A stretch of DNA of 64,000 nucleotides from Kordia periserrulae (GCF_003054265.1 NZ_QBKT01000002.1:434001-498000); one strand, 5' to 3'; positions 8,433 to 17,533 are shown, counted from the first letter of the stretch. A program made the numbers and translations. Notes: generated by a model from the sequence alone, not told the origin.

Positions 8433-9446
8433 ATGAAAAAGCGGCATTTCTTCTTACTTTTTATACTTGTTCAATGGAGTTTTGGACAAACTTCCAATGC
8501 AAATACCAACGACAACAATGCATTCAATGATTTTTATCCCATCGCTGTAAAACCCTCACTTGGCTATTTATCAAACATGAACGCACATGAAGATATCTTA
8601 TTTGATGCAAAACCGACAGTATATTACAGCATTATCAACAATATTATTGAGAATATGCAATCGGAAGAAAACAAAGCAGGAAACGCCTTTTACATGAGCT
8701 TCCAACCACATATTCGGATGTATGCAGAAAACTCAAAACCTGTAAAAACGCCTTCATATCGTGTGTTATTTGGTTGGCAACACATGATTAAAACAAAAAG
8801 TAACAACTTTTTTACATGGGCAATTGAAAGTGGTCATTATTCTAACGGACAATCGGGTTGTGCGTTCCTTTCGGGAGAAGACGACGAATCGATGGCATGT
8901 ATGGATTTTCACACTACTATTACGGACGAAAGCAATCTTTCCCAATTATTGAACAGAGCTAACGGAAATTTTTCCACCAATACCACAAAACTCTCTCTAA
9001 ACTTTCGCTTCAACGAATTGAACAATGCTGATGAACCCTATAAAATTCATTCGTTTACAACTTCGTATGAACTCTATCACAATCGTTTTTTCGGGTTGTT
9101 CAATGTGGGAGGTTATACCGATTTTGACATCCGCATTTACGGTAGACATCGTTTTGGATTGGGATATGAATATGTGCATCAATGGAAGCCGAAAATACGC
9201 TATTCCTTAGAGCAAAAAATAGAACTCATACAAGGTGCGCATTCTTTTGTAGAACCGTTACGGAGTGAAACAACCTTTACTATTTACCCATTCAATCGCA
9301 ACATCGGATTCTTTGGAACGTACGTGTACGGACACGACAATTACAATCTCCGTTTTGTAGATTCAGGGCATCAAATCGGATTCGGCGTCAGCTGGGATTT
9401 ATTTCAACCATTTCAAATCACGCGTGCTAAAACCACAGATTTGTGA
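8433..9446 (+). CDS. Outer-membrane phospholipase A-like protein
   Basis: A 337-residue secreted beta-barrel-type protein with a signal peptide (about 1-19, ending WSFGQ). The segment ESGHYSNGQSG matches the OMPLA (PldA, PF02253) active-site motif HxSNGxS, giving the catalytic His and Ser. The C-terminal strand region GHDNYNLRFVDSGHQIGFGVSW resembles the end of the OMPLA barrel. OMPLA hydrolyses phospholipids in the outer leaflet when membrane asymmetry is lost. An insertion with several acidic residues follows the His/Ser motif, so the catalytic Asn position is uncertain; NRANGN is a candidate. Another outer-membrane enzyme is possible. Confidence 0.7.
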   Translation: MKKRHFFLLFILVQWSFGQTSNANTNDNNAFNDFYPIAVKPSLGYLSNMNAHEDILFDAKPTVYYSIINNIIENMQSEENKAGNAFYMSFQPHIRMYAENSKPVKTPSYRVLFGWQHMIKTKSNNFFTWAIESGHYSNGQSGCAFLSGEDDESMACMDFHTTITDESNLSQLLNRANGNFSTNTTKLSLNFRFNELNNADEPYKIHSFTTSYELYHNRFFGLFNVGGYTDFDIRIYGRHRFGLGYEYVHQWKPKIRYSLEQKIELIQGAHSFVEPLRSETTFTIYPFNRNIGFFGTYVYGHDNYNLRFVDSGHQIGFGVSWDLFQPFQITRAKTTDL

Positions 9447-9454
9447 TTTTTCTT

Positions 9455-9635
9455 TTTAGATGAGGTGTTTGGTTTTGGGTGTTAGGTGTTAGATTCATGT
9501 TTTTTTGTTTTCTATTGTTTGTTATTCGTCGAAAATAATCAGAAGACAAGAAGACAAAACAACAAACAACAAACAACAAAGAACAAATCACCCAAAACCT
9601 AACACCCAAAACCTAACACCCAAAACCCAATAAAA
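9455..9635. repeat. Inverted low-complexity repeats between OMPLA-like gene and helicase
   Basis: The left part reads GGTGTTTGGTTTTGGGTGTT and the right part reads AACACCCAAAACCTAACACC several times, giving an inverted pair. Between them lie G-poor AACAAACAACAAAGAACAAA units. The C-rich strand points outward to the neighbouring gene at each end. Confidence 0.7.
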
Positions 9636-9638
9636 AAG

Positions 9639-9669
9639 TTGTATTAGCGCTGCGAGAGTATTATTTTTG
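9639..9669 (+). promoter_or_regulatory. Promoter of the UvrD-family helicase gene
   Basis: TTG (9639-9641) and TATTTTTG (9662-9669) are separated by 20 nt, matching the Bacteroidetes -33/-7 arrangement. The box ends 9 nt before ATG 9679 and contains the alternative TTG at 9667, which therefore is unlikely to be the start. Confidence 0.7.
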
Positions 9670-9678
9670 AAGTTACTT

Positions 9679-12021
9679 ATGGAGCAGGATATTCAACACT
9701 ACATTTCGCAGCTAAATGATGCACAAAGAGCGCCAACCATTCACAAAGATGGTGCGTTGATGGTAATTGCAGGCGCAGGTTCAGGAAAAACGAGAGTTTT
9801 AACATATCGCATTGCGTATTTAATGAGTCAAGGCGTGGATGCGTTCAACATTTTGGCGTTGACCTTTACCAACAAAGCTGCGCGTGAAATGAAAGAACGT
9901 ATTGCGCGAATTGTGGGCGGAAGTGAAGCAAAAAATCTGTGGATGGGAACATTTCACTCCATTTTTGCAAAAATATTACGTTTCGAAGCAGATAAATTAG
10001 GCTATCCAAGTAACTTCACGATTTATGATACGCAAGATTCTGAACGTTTGATTCGCTCCATCATCAAAGAAATGCAGCTTGATAAAGACATTTACAAGTA
10101 CAAGCAAGTGCGTTCGCGAATTTCTTCGTTTAAAAACAGCTTAATTACGGTGAGAGCCTATTTTAACAATCCTGAATTGGTAGAAGCCGATGCGATGGCA
10201 AAACGTCCGCGTATGGGCGAAATTTACAAGGAATATGTGGATAGATGCTTTAAAGCTGGCGCGATGGATTTTGACGATTTATTGTTAAGAACCAACGAAT
10301 TGCTCAACCGTTTTCCAGATGTATTGGCAAAATATCAAGATCGTTTCCGTTATATTTTGGTAGATGAGTACCAAGATACCAATCATTCACAATATTTGAT
10401 TGTAAAAGCGTTGGCAGATCGTTTTCAGAATATATGTGTTGTGGGAGATGATTCGCAGAGTATTTATGCGTTTCGTGGCGCGAATATCAATAACATTCTC
10501 AACTTTCAGCAAGATTATGACAATGTTGCCATGTATCGCTTGGAGCAGAATTACCGTTCTACCAAAAACATTGTAGAAGCTGCCAATTCAGTCATCGAAC
10601 ATAACAAAACACGTTTAGACAAAGTAGTTTGGACCGCCAATGAAGCTGGACCAAAAATCAAAGTCAATCGTAGCGTTACCGATGGTGAAGAAGGTCGTTT
10701 TGTGGCGAGTTCTATTTTTGAAACGAAAATGCGCGAGCAAGTCAATAATGGCGATTTTGCGATTTTATATCGTACCAATGCACAATCAAGAGCGATGGAA
10801 GATGCTTTGCGAAAGCGTGATATTCCGTATCGTATTTACGGCGGATTATCGTTCTATCAACGCAAAGAAATCAAAGATGTGTTGGCATATTTACGCTTAG
10901 TGGTCAATCCGAAAGATGAAGAAAGTTTAAAGCGTGTCATTAATTATCCCGCAAGGGGAATTGGACAAACAACCATAGATAAATTGGTCGTTGCCGCCAA
11001 GCATTACGGTCGTTCCATGTTTGAAGTGATGGAAAATATTTCCAAAATCGATTTAAAAATCAATAGCGGAACCAAAACCAAATTGGAGAATTTTGTGACG
11101 ATGATTCGTAGTTTTCAAATTATGAATGAAGGCGCGAATGCTTTCGAATTGACAGCACACATCACCAAAAAAACGGGTTTAGTTCAAGAACTCAAAAAAG
11201 ACGGAACGCCAGAAGGTGTCGCACGAATTGAAAATATAGAAGAATTGCTCAACGGTATCAAAGATTTTGTGGAAGGACAGAAAGAAGTGGCAGATGCCAC
11301 AGGTGCGTTGGCAGAATTTTTGGAAGATGTCGCGTTGGCAACCGATATGGACAATGATAAAGGTGATCCTGATAGAGTTGCGCTAATGACCATTCACTTA
11401 GCAAAAGGACTCGAATTTCCGTATGTATACATTGTCGGAATGGAAGAAGATTTGTTTCCGTCGGGCATGAGTATGAACACACGAAGCGAATTGGAAGAAG
11501 AGCGCAGATTGTTTTACGTAGCCTTGACAAGAGCTGAAAAGCAAGCGTATTTGACCTATACACAAAGTCGTTATCGTTGGGGAAAATTGGTTGATGCCGA
11601 ACCAAGTCGTTTCATCGAAGAAATTGACGATGCATATTTAGATTACATCACGCCAGTAGAGAGTTATCGCTTTAAACCGTTGATTGATAATGATATTTTT
11701 GGCGAAGTCGATAAAAGCAAATTGCGTTTGCAGAAACCAAAATCGGGACGTCCGCCTGTCATTGGAAATCCAACGCCCGAACAAATCCGAAAACTGCGAA
11801 AAATTAAGCCAGAATCGTCACAAAGCAGTCCAGCAAGCGGCAGTTTGTTAGATGAAAACTTAAAACCAGGAACCTTAGTAGAACACTCACGCTTTGGTCG
11901 CGGAGAAATTTTACGCTTAGAAGGTGTTGGTGGCGATAAAAAAGCAGAAATCAAGTTTCAGGTTGGCGGTATTAAAAAGTTGTTATTGCGTTTTGCGAAA
12001 TTGGAAATTGTAAAGTCTTAG
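9679..12021 (+). CDS. UvrD/PcrA-type ATP-dependent DNA helicase
   Basis: A 780-residue superfamily 1A helicase, unwinding DNA 3'-5' in repair and replication-fork maintenance. Motifs in order: Walker A AGAGSGKT (31-38), Ia LTFTNKAAREM, II DEYQDTNHSQ, III VVGDDSQSIYAFRGA, IV QNYRS, V MTIHLAKGLEFPYVY, VI EEERRLFYVALTRAE. The C-terminal ~60 residues (LVEHSRFGRGEIL onward) form the Tudor-like domain that PcrA/UvrD uses to contact RNA polymerase. The ATG at 9679 is preferred because a TTG 12 nt earlier lies in the promoter. Length and motifs are complete. It is monocistronic. Confidence 0.95.
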   Translation: MEQDIQHYISQLNDAQRAPTIHKDGALMVIAGAGSGKTRVLTYRIAYLMSQGVDAFNILALTFTNKAAREMKERIARIVGGSEAKNLWMGTFHSIFAKILRFEADKLGYPSNFTIYDTQDSERLIRSIIKEMQLDKDIYKYKQVRSRISSFKNSLITVRAYFNNPELVEADAMAKRPRMGEIYKEYVDRCFKAGAMDFDDLLLRTNELLNRFPDVLAKYQDRFRYILVDEYQDTNHSQYLIVKALADRFQNICVVGDDSQSIYAFRGANINNILNFQQDYDNVAMYRLEQNYRSTKNIVEAANSVIEHNKTRLDKVVWTANEAGPKIKVNRSVTDGEEGRFVASSIFETKMREQVNNGDFAILYRTNAQSRAMEDALRKRDIPYRIYGGLSFYQRKEIKDVLAYLRLVVNPKDEESLKRVINYPARGIGQTTIDKLVVAAKHYGRSMFEVMENISKIDLKINSGTKTKLENFVTMIRSFQIMNEGANAFELTAHITKKTGLVQELKKDGTPEGVARIENIEELLNGIKDFVEGQKEVADATGALAEFLEDVALATDMDNDKGDPDRVALMTIHLAKGLEFPYVYIVGMEEDLFPSGMSMNTRSELEEERRLFYVALTRAEKQAYLTYTQSRYRWGKLVDAEPSRFIEEIDDAYLDYITPVESYRFKPLIDNDIFGEVDKSKLRLQKPKSGRPPVIGNPTPEQIRKLRKIKPESSQSSPASGSLLDENLKPGTLVEHSRFGRGEILRLEGVGGDKKAEIKFQVGGIKKLLLRFAKLEIVKS

Positions 12022-12203
12022 TCTTTTTAGTAGTGAGATATGAGTATTGAGATTTCTCTCGATATAAATTCGCTCCGCGAATTCACTCAAATCCATGAAT
12101 TGAACTCATATCAAATCTTCAAGCTGAACTCGTGTGCTGGACTTGATTCAGTATGATTCAGCTTCCCACAAGCAGCTAAAAAACAATTATGCTTTCTCAG
12201 CTT

Positions 12204-12253
12204 TGAAAACCGAAAACCGACAACTGAAAACCGACAACTGACAACTGACAACT
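12204..12253. repeat. Short tandem repeat of GACAACTGA units
   Basis: Imperfect tandem units of GAAAACCGA and GACAACTGA fill the last ~50 nt before the stop of the TerB-like gene. The rest of the 12022-12260 gap holds imperfect GATTCAGCTT-type repeat fragments and no gene. Confidence 0.7.
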
Positions 12254-12260
12254 AAAAAAA

Positions 12261-12884
12261 CTACGCTTCCGCAGCTTCAAACATTTCGCTTAAAATCCCT
12301 TTGTAATGCGAAGAAGCCATTTCCATCGCTTGCGCCATTTTAGAGATTAAATCCAATTCGGAATCATCCACATGTCCATCCGCCGCAGCGACAGACAAGG
12401 CACATTTTATCACCGTTTCTTTTCCGTGTTCGTTGAGCGAAGGACCAACGCGTTTTAAATACGTAGCAACATCTTCGTTTTCACGTTGTACTTTGGCGAT
12501 ATACGCATCCAAATCTGCCATAGACAAATCGTTTGTACCAAATTTGTTAATGATTTTCAATACTTGGTCTTTTTCGTTTGCATCAATCTCACCATCGGCA
12601 AGCATTACTAATACCATCGAATGTCGAATCGCTTTTTCATAATACGCCATAAATTCATCTTCAGAAGCATCTTGAGAAAGAACTCTTGGGATAAAGGTGC
12701 CTTTACAAGAGCCACATTCTACATATTCGCCAGCACTTCCCAACGGAATGAGTGGAATAAAATAGAGCGTGAAAAATTTCGTGACTTTACGATGTCTGTA
12801 CGGTTTGCTTTGTTCGCATTGTGGGCAGTTAAAATTTCCTGATTTGATGGTAGATTTTACACCGCGAGTTCCAAAAATAATCAT
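12261..12884 (-). CDS. Zinc-ribbon plus TerB-like domain protein
   Basis: A 207-residue protein. The N-terminus has two CxxC pairs, CPQC (about 20-23) and CGSC (about 57-60), flanking a hydrophobic stretch FFTLYFIPLIPLG, typical of bacterial zinc-ribbon membrane-associated proteins. The C-terminal ~130 residues are helical with LADGEIDANEKD and VAAADGHVDDSELDLI, the acidic repeats of the TerB/DjlA-N-like fold, which may bind metal. Function is unknown; TerB-like domains occur in tellurite and stress-response systems, but no other ter gene is present. It is a single gene on the minus strand. Confidence 0.75.
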   Translation of the reverse strand: MIIFGTRGVKSTIKSGNFNCPQCEQSKPYRHRKVTKFFTLYFIPLIPLGSAGEYVECGSCKGTFIPRVLSQDASEDEFMAYYEKAIRHSMVLVMLADGEIDANEKDQVLKIINKFGTNDLSMADLDAYIAKVQRENEDVATYLKRVGPSLNEHGKETVIKCALSVAAADGHVDDSELDLISKMAQAMEMASSHYKGILSEMFEAAEA

Positions 12885-12939
12885 GTTTTATACTATTACT
12901 AAGTTTCGGAACTCAATATACAATAATTTTTGAATTACG

Positions 12940-13071
12940 GTTTTGGATTGTATTCATGAATGTAAGCTTTTCTAATTACAATAGATTTGATGTTTTTTTC
13001 TTTACATAGTGTTTCAAGAGTATCGATAAATCTTTGTCGTACTTTGAGAAGTTTAAAGCGATTTCTTTGTG
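12940..13071 (-). pseudogene. Possible out-of-frame C-terminal remnant
   Basis: Directly beyond the 149-residue protein, another frame stays open for about 44 codons without an ATG, reading like protein (RQRFIDTLETLCKEKN, then IKSIVIRKAYIHEYNPKP) before a TAA at about 12940. It could be the tail of a decayed gene, a frameshifted extension, or chance. Low confidence. Confidence 0.25.
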
Positions 13072-13502
13072 TTTAAATAAAGTTCTAGAGCTTGAATCAA
13101 ATTATGAAAACCTTGAAGATTTTTACCATAACTTCGCAATCTGTAATGACTTTCGTCTTTAAAATGCAGTATGGCAATAGTATTTTTTGCTTTTGTTTCA
13201 ATGTGAGTCAATTCATTAAGTGATAAATAATCGTTATCATCAATAATAACTTCTGTTGAAGTTACTTTTACACACGTTAATTTAGCAATATATTTAGTTA
13301 TACAAAAAAATAGCAAGTTTAATATTACACTAAGAATTAAGATAAAAATGATAAAGTTTACTTCTTGAGAAAAACCAAAATCATATAAAGTATCTCGAAA
13401 AAAGAATAACAAAGTATAAACAATAGCTAAGAAAATGACGGTAGTAATAAATGCTAGTGTAACAGCTTTTGTTTTGTTGATTGTTTTAAAACTATACGTC
13501 AT
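13053..13502 (-). CDS. Two-TM membrane protein with PH-like tail
   Basis: A 149-residue protein of unknown function with two hydrophobic segments (about 13-35 and 48-72) followed by a beta-rich soluble tail (VKVTSTEVIIDD, LSLNELTHIETKA, IAILHFKDESHYRL) that resembles a bacterial PH-like domain. The layout recalls the 208-residue protein at 59595, which also puts membrane helices before such a tail. The gene ends KKSL at 13053. An out-of-frame coding-like stretch follows (see the next entry), so a frameshift or remnant is possible. Confidence 0.65.
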   Translation of the reverse strand: MTYSFKTINKTKAVTLAFITTVIFLAIVYTLLFFFRDTLYDFGFSQEVNFIIFILILSVILNLLFFCITKYIAKLTCVKVTSTEVIIDDNDYLSLNELTHIETKAKNTIAILHFKDESHYRLRSYGKNLQGFHNLIQALELYLNTKKSL

Positions 13503-13532
13503 TCTGAAATTATTTTGTGATAGTTTGAAAAA

Positions 13533-14504
13533 CTACCGAATCATACACACCGAATTCACATGACCTTTCTCGTCATACTCTTTCACAGGATTTTCAGGAT
13601 CGAGAATCCATTCGCCATCTACAATAAATTTATACTGATGTTTTCCGCCAGAAAGCAACACCGAAAGTTCCCAACCGTTGTCAGTTTTTGCCATGCGAAA
13701 TCCATCTTCCGACCAATCGTTAAACGAGCCTGAAAGCAATACGTTTGTAGCATTGTCATATCCAGAAAGCGTGAATGTATGATACGCTTTTACCTCAATT
13801 ACAGAGTTAAATTCGTTAAATTCATTCGGTTTCTTGTTCGGATTGGCTTCGTCGGTAATCCAACGATTGTCTACAATAAATTTGTATTCGTACACGCCAG
13901 GCTTTAGTTGTAAAGTCAAATGCCAGCCGTCGTCTGCTTTTTTCATCTGAAACAATTCTTCATTCCATTTGTTAAAAGAACCGCTTAAAATCACTTTTTC
14001 CGCTTTTTGATAGCCTTTTAAGAAAAAAGACGTATTTCCAGTTTCTGAAATATGCGCGGTGTACATTTTAAGATTGTACACGTGTAAATCCTTCCCATAT
14101 TTGCTTTTGGCTTTGGAAATATTTCCGACATCACTTTCAGGCTCTGCCCAATATTCTTCGTTGATGACGAATTTGAATTCCCAAGAAATTTCGTCGGTAA
14201 AATCGGCTATCTTTTTGCGCAATTCATAGCGATTTTCGTCAATCTTTTTCATAATCCAACGGTCTTCTGCCCAATCGTTGAATTCGCCTGCAACGGCAAT
14301 CATTTCAATATCAAAATCCTCATCATTCATCGACTTTCGATGTTGATACAAACCATGCGTCACTTGAGAATACTCGCGTTTGTCAAACGTAAACACAACT
14401 TCGTCACCTTCAATGCGATAGCCTTGCGTTTTCTTTTGCGCTAAAAGACTCGCTGAAAAACAGAAAGTTAGCAATAAAATAATATGTGTTACGGTTCGAT
14501 TCAC
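13533..14504 (-). CDS. Secreted protein with three CBM48-like (glycogen-binding) modules
   Basis: A 323-residue protein with a signal peptide (about 1-22, ending SLLAQ). Three related beta-sandwich modules resemble the AMPK/CBM48 early-set domains that bind glycogen or starch. They have cores VAGEFNDWAEDRW, LSGSFNKWNEELF and LSGSFNDWSEDGF, each followed by a WEFKFVI/YEYKFIV/HQYKFIV strand and a W-containing turn (YWAEPES, RWITDEANP, EWILDPENP). No catalytic domain is present, so binding or scaffolding is the likely role. The start is GTG, overlapping the upstream aspartyl protease gene by four bases (GTGA), which implies translational coupling in one operon. Confidence 0.78.
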   Translation of the reverse strand: MNRTVTHIILLLTFCFSASLLAQKKTQGYRIEGDEVVFTFDKREYSQVTHGLYQHRKSMNDEDFDIEMIAVAGEFNDWAEDRWIMKKIDENRYELRKKIADFTDEISWEFKFVINEEYWAEPESDVGNISKAKSKYGKDLHVYNLKMYTAHISETGNTSFFLKGYQKAEKVILSGSFNKWNEELFQMKKADDGWHLTLQLKPGVYEYKFIVDNRWITDEANPNKKPNEFNEFNSVIEVKAYHTFTLSGYDNATNVLLSGSFNDWSEDGFRMAKTDNGWELSVLLSGGKHQYKFIVDGEWILDPENPVKEYDEKGHVNSVCMIR

Positions 14505-15469
14505 GGTTTAAATATAGGTGATTTGATGAAATATAACTTTTCTTTTTTGTAATTAATAATCGTACGCTTGTATTTTAAAAATTCGTAGCCCAAAATGCCA
14601 TCTACGGAAGTGCCATAGGCGTCTCGCATTTTCCGCAAATTTGTCACAATGGTATACATGGGACCAACGCCGTTGTGTTCGTTCAATCGAAAATCATACA
14701 ACTTTCCTGCCAAAACACGCACCTTTTTATTGCCCGCGCCAATCATGGACAATCGTTTGATGGGACGAAATTTTTCCAATACTTTTTTAGAACTGTTTTT
14801 GTTCAACTGATTGAATTCGGCACCTGTGTCCAACGCAAAACGCACTTTTTCGTCATTCACAAATCCAGAAACGACAATGGTGTGTTTTTTTAATTCAAAA
14901 TCTAAGCTATCGGTAATAGTTTCAGCAAAAACTTTCGTGTCCAATTTTGTACCGTATTTGTCTGTTTTTGCGAGTGTGATTTGGTTCAGATACAAATCGA
15001 TAAAAATCTCGTAATCCTTTAGAATATTATAGCCAATAATACCGAGCAAGTGCATTTTTTTGCTTTTTTCGATATGCGAAAGGTCAATCACGTCCGATTT
15101 TTTATTTTTCAGGTTAAAATTGTGTAGGATGAACTCGCTGAGCTTTCGTTCGTACGGCTGGTCTATGATACGCGTAACGCCCGTCATTTTACCTTTCTTT
15201 TTGGATAAAATATGTCCTTTCGGGAAATGGACTTTGTTTAAAATCAGTCGTTCCGCGCCAGTATCAATGATAAAATCGCCTTTTTGGTTGAGGAATTCGG
15301 CTTCTACGACAATCAGATGATCTACGACTTTAAACGGAATTCGCGCTGTATGTTGATTGATAAACTCTGCTTGAGGAAACAAAATTTGGATAGGATTTTC
15401 CTCCTCATTTGCCCAAATAGATTGAATGGATAAGAAGAAAACCAACGTGGTAAAGATAAGTTTTCGCAT
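14501..15469 (-). CDS. Secreted retropepsin-like aspartyl protease
   Basis: A 322-residue protein with a signal peptide (about 1-20, ending SIWAN). Two copies of the aspartyl protease motif occur: FIIDTGAERLIL (about 66-77) and FALDTGAEFNQL (about 212-223). Each is followed later by a glycine-rich ILGYEFL/IIGYNIL flap-side motif. Two DTG lobes in one chain suggest an internally duplicated, pepsin-like arrangement of retropepsin domains. It is first in a two-gene operon with the CBM48-like protein, whose start overlaps its stop. Confidence 0.8.
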   Translation of the reverse strand: MRKLIFTTLVFFLSIQSIWANEEENPIQILFPQAEFINQHTARIPFKVVDHLIVVEAEFLNQKGDFIIDTGAERLILNKVHFPKGHILSKKKGKMTGVTRIIDQPYERKLSEFILHNFNLKNKKSDVIDLSHIEKSKKMHLLGIIGYNILKDYEIFIDLYLNQITLAKTDKYGTKLDTKVFAETITDSLDFELKKHTIVVSGFVNDEKVRFALDTGAEFNQLNKNSSKKVLEKFRPIKRLSMIGAGNKKVRVLAGKLYDFRLNEHNGVGPMYTIVTNLRKMRDAYGTSVDGILGYEFLKYKRTIINYKKEKLYFIKSPIFKP

Positions 15470-15910
15470 AATTTTGATTGATGATGATACAATATAGACG
15501 ATTGACTTGGAAAATTGTTGCAGTTTAAGAAAGATTTGGGAAGGTTGTTTGTCAATTTGATGATTTGATAATTCGTCAATTTGTTGATTGGTTTTTATTT
15601 ACTAAGCGTCAGGTCGAGTGAAATTTCGGAGAAATTTTGTATCGAGACTTGCTATGAATTTCAGAGTACTTCTCGATACTTTTTTCTTTCAGAAAAACAC
15701 TCGAAGTGACGGTTTTTAATGTGCAAATTTGATAATGCACCAATGGCTTTTATTTTAGAATTAAAAGATATATTTCGTCATGCAGAACCTTTCGACTGTA
15801 ACTCAAGACAGGCTTGATTCAGCATCTCATAAAAAAGCTTTTTTGATACGTCTTTACGAGGAAGTATGACAAAGTAATCTCAAACTTAACAAACGCTATT
15901 AAAGTACGAT
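15470..15910. repeat. Gene-free gap with two palindromic repeat families
   Basis: The gap holds an element at 15607-15711 bounded by GTCAGGTCGAGTG and CACTCGAAGTGAC. Its inner arms ATCGAGACTTGC and AGTACTTCTCGAT are also inverted. A second element at about 15778-15870 runs from TCGTCATGCAGAACC to GAAGTATGACAAAG and contains CTTGATTCAGCATCTCA. Both families recur elsewhere in the window. No gene is seen. Confidence 0.7.
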
Positions 15911-17533
15911 TTACTGCTTAAATCGCTTGCGTAATGCTAGAATAAAAAACGCCAAAAATGTTCCGCCAAGTACTAATTCAATATTTCTAGGTATTAGCCA
16001 GAAGCCAGTAAAAGGATCTTCAATTCCTATTTCCATGTATGGCAATGCACCTTTAATGCCTCTTTGGATGGCATTCAAAACATTATAATCAATAAAAAAA
16101 TAAATGGTAGAAAAAGCAAAAATTAATTTAAAAATACTGACAATTGGTTTTCTGAAGTCCTGTGTATAACCACCAAAAACATCGTAAAACTTATAAATAG
16201 CCCATTGGTATAATTTGCCTTCAAGATATAATCTACGTTTGCGCATTTCCATTTCACTGACATAAGCTTTTCCCGAAAGTTCCCAACTTTTAGTACTGTC
16301 AAAATTCTTTTTGAGTTGACGATAATGATTTTCAGAATCTCGTAGTTTATCAATCAGCTTTTGAGTTTCCTCTTTTTTGGAAGGATGATGATTTGCTAAT
16401 TTTAATTTATTTTTAGCTTCAAGACTTTGTATCGGTAATTCGTTTACAAGCTTTAATCTATTTTTTTCATCATTCCATATACATCTGCTAAAGGTAATAT
16501 TGGAGACATCACAGTTGTCTAATTCTAGTTTTGTTAAGTCTGAATTTTTGAAAAATGTTTTTGAGTTGAAGAATACATCTCTAAAATACAATTCGGCAGG
16601 TTCAGTGTAATTATTCTCTCTGTATTGCCAATTCGTGTTAATTTCTTTTAAATTAATGTCTTCAAAATAGCAAAAGGAGAAATCTGCTTTTTTCTTGAAA
16701 ATAGGTTTATCAAAAACAGTTATACCATTGAATTGTGATTGGTTGAAATGTACATCATCCCAAAATTCACATTGAATAAGCTCAACTTTTTTTGAAAAAA
16801 AGGTTGGTGTAAATTGTGCTTCTCTATAAAAAATACATTTATAAAATTCTATATCATCATTAAATTCAACCTCATTAAAAATTACTCTATTATCAAGAAA
16901 AGTTATATTATCAAAATATGTTTTACTAAGAAAATTAGATTCATTGAACCATACTAAACCTGTGAAAGTATTATTGTTAAAATTAAATTCATTATTAAAA
17001 ATATTATTTCTAAAATATGAATCCTCATTAAAAGAAGAATTGCTTACAGTAAGCGAAAGGTATTGACTATTATCAAAGATTACACTTTTTCTAAATTCTG
17101 AATTTATAATATATAAATCATGAAACTTTACTCTTTTGAATTCAACTTCTTTTGTAAATATAGTCATAGAAAATTGCATTATATCTAAAAATATTGCTCC
17201 ATTAAAAAAAACTTTTTCATCAAAAATGCTTTTTTCATTTCTATCGTAAAAATTATTATTCTCTACATAGTCTATTTCAGGAAAATTAAAATAACTAAAG
17301 TCATAAAGCTTTCTTTTTTTTCCTATTGGCATGGAAAATTTTCTAATTAGACTCCAAAAATCACTTACTTGTTTTTGGTCTTTCCATATTCTTGTGTCAT
17401 CTTCTTCAAACCAATCTGTTTTATCTACTCGAAAATAGTTTTCAACCAATCGGTCATAATCTTCATCTGAAATCTCAGTGACTTTCGGGTCTAGCAATTC
17501 TTCAACCCACTTATACGTTTTTTCTGTAATCAT
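15911..17533 (-). CDS. Pentapeptide-repeat membrane protein
   Basis: A 540-residue protein. Residues ~95-350 are a long degenerate pentapeptide solenoid with Phe/Ile at every fifth position (for example NEFNFNNNTFTGLVWFNESN), a right-handed beta-helix. Next comes a charged linker (~355-410) with NHYRQLKKNFDSTKSWE and SEMEMRKRR, a motif often found after such repeats in membrane-anchored members, then two C-terminal transmembrane helices (about 461-483 and 515-533) with a loop. It is unusually rich in Asn, Phe, Glu and AT-rich codons compared with its neighbours, which hints at acquisition. Function unknown. A lone gene. Confidence 0.75.
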   Translation of the reverse strand: MITEKTYKWVEELLDPKVTEISDEDYDRLVENYFRVDKTDWFEEDDTRIWKDQKQVSDFWSLIRKFSMPIGKKRKLYDFSYFNFPEIDYVENNNFYDRNEKSIFDEKVFFNGAIFLDIMQFSMTIFTKEVEFKRVKFHDLYIINSEFRKSVIFDNSQYLSLTVSNSSFNEDSYFRNNIFNNEFNFNNNTFTGLVWFNESNFLSKTYFDNITFLDNRVIFNEVEFNDDIEFYKCIFYREAQFTPTFFSKKVELIQCEFWDDVHFNQSQFNGITVFDKPIFKKKADFSFCYFEDINLKEINTNWQYRENNYTEPAELYFRDVFFNSKTFFKNSDLTKLELDNCDVSNITFSRCIWNDEKNRLKLVNELPIQSLEAKNKLKLANHHPSKKEETQKLIDKLRDSENHYRQLKKNFDSTKSWELSGKAYVSEMEMRKRRLYLEGKLYQWAIYKFYDVFGGYTQDFRKPIVSIFKLIFAFSTIYFFIDYNVLNAIQRGIKGALPYMEIGIEDPFTGFWLIPRNIELVLGGTFLAFFILALRKRFKQ

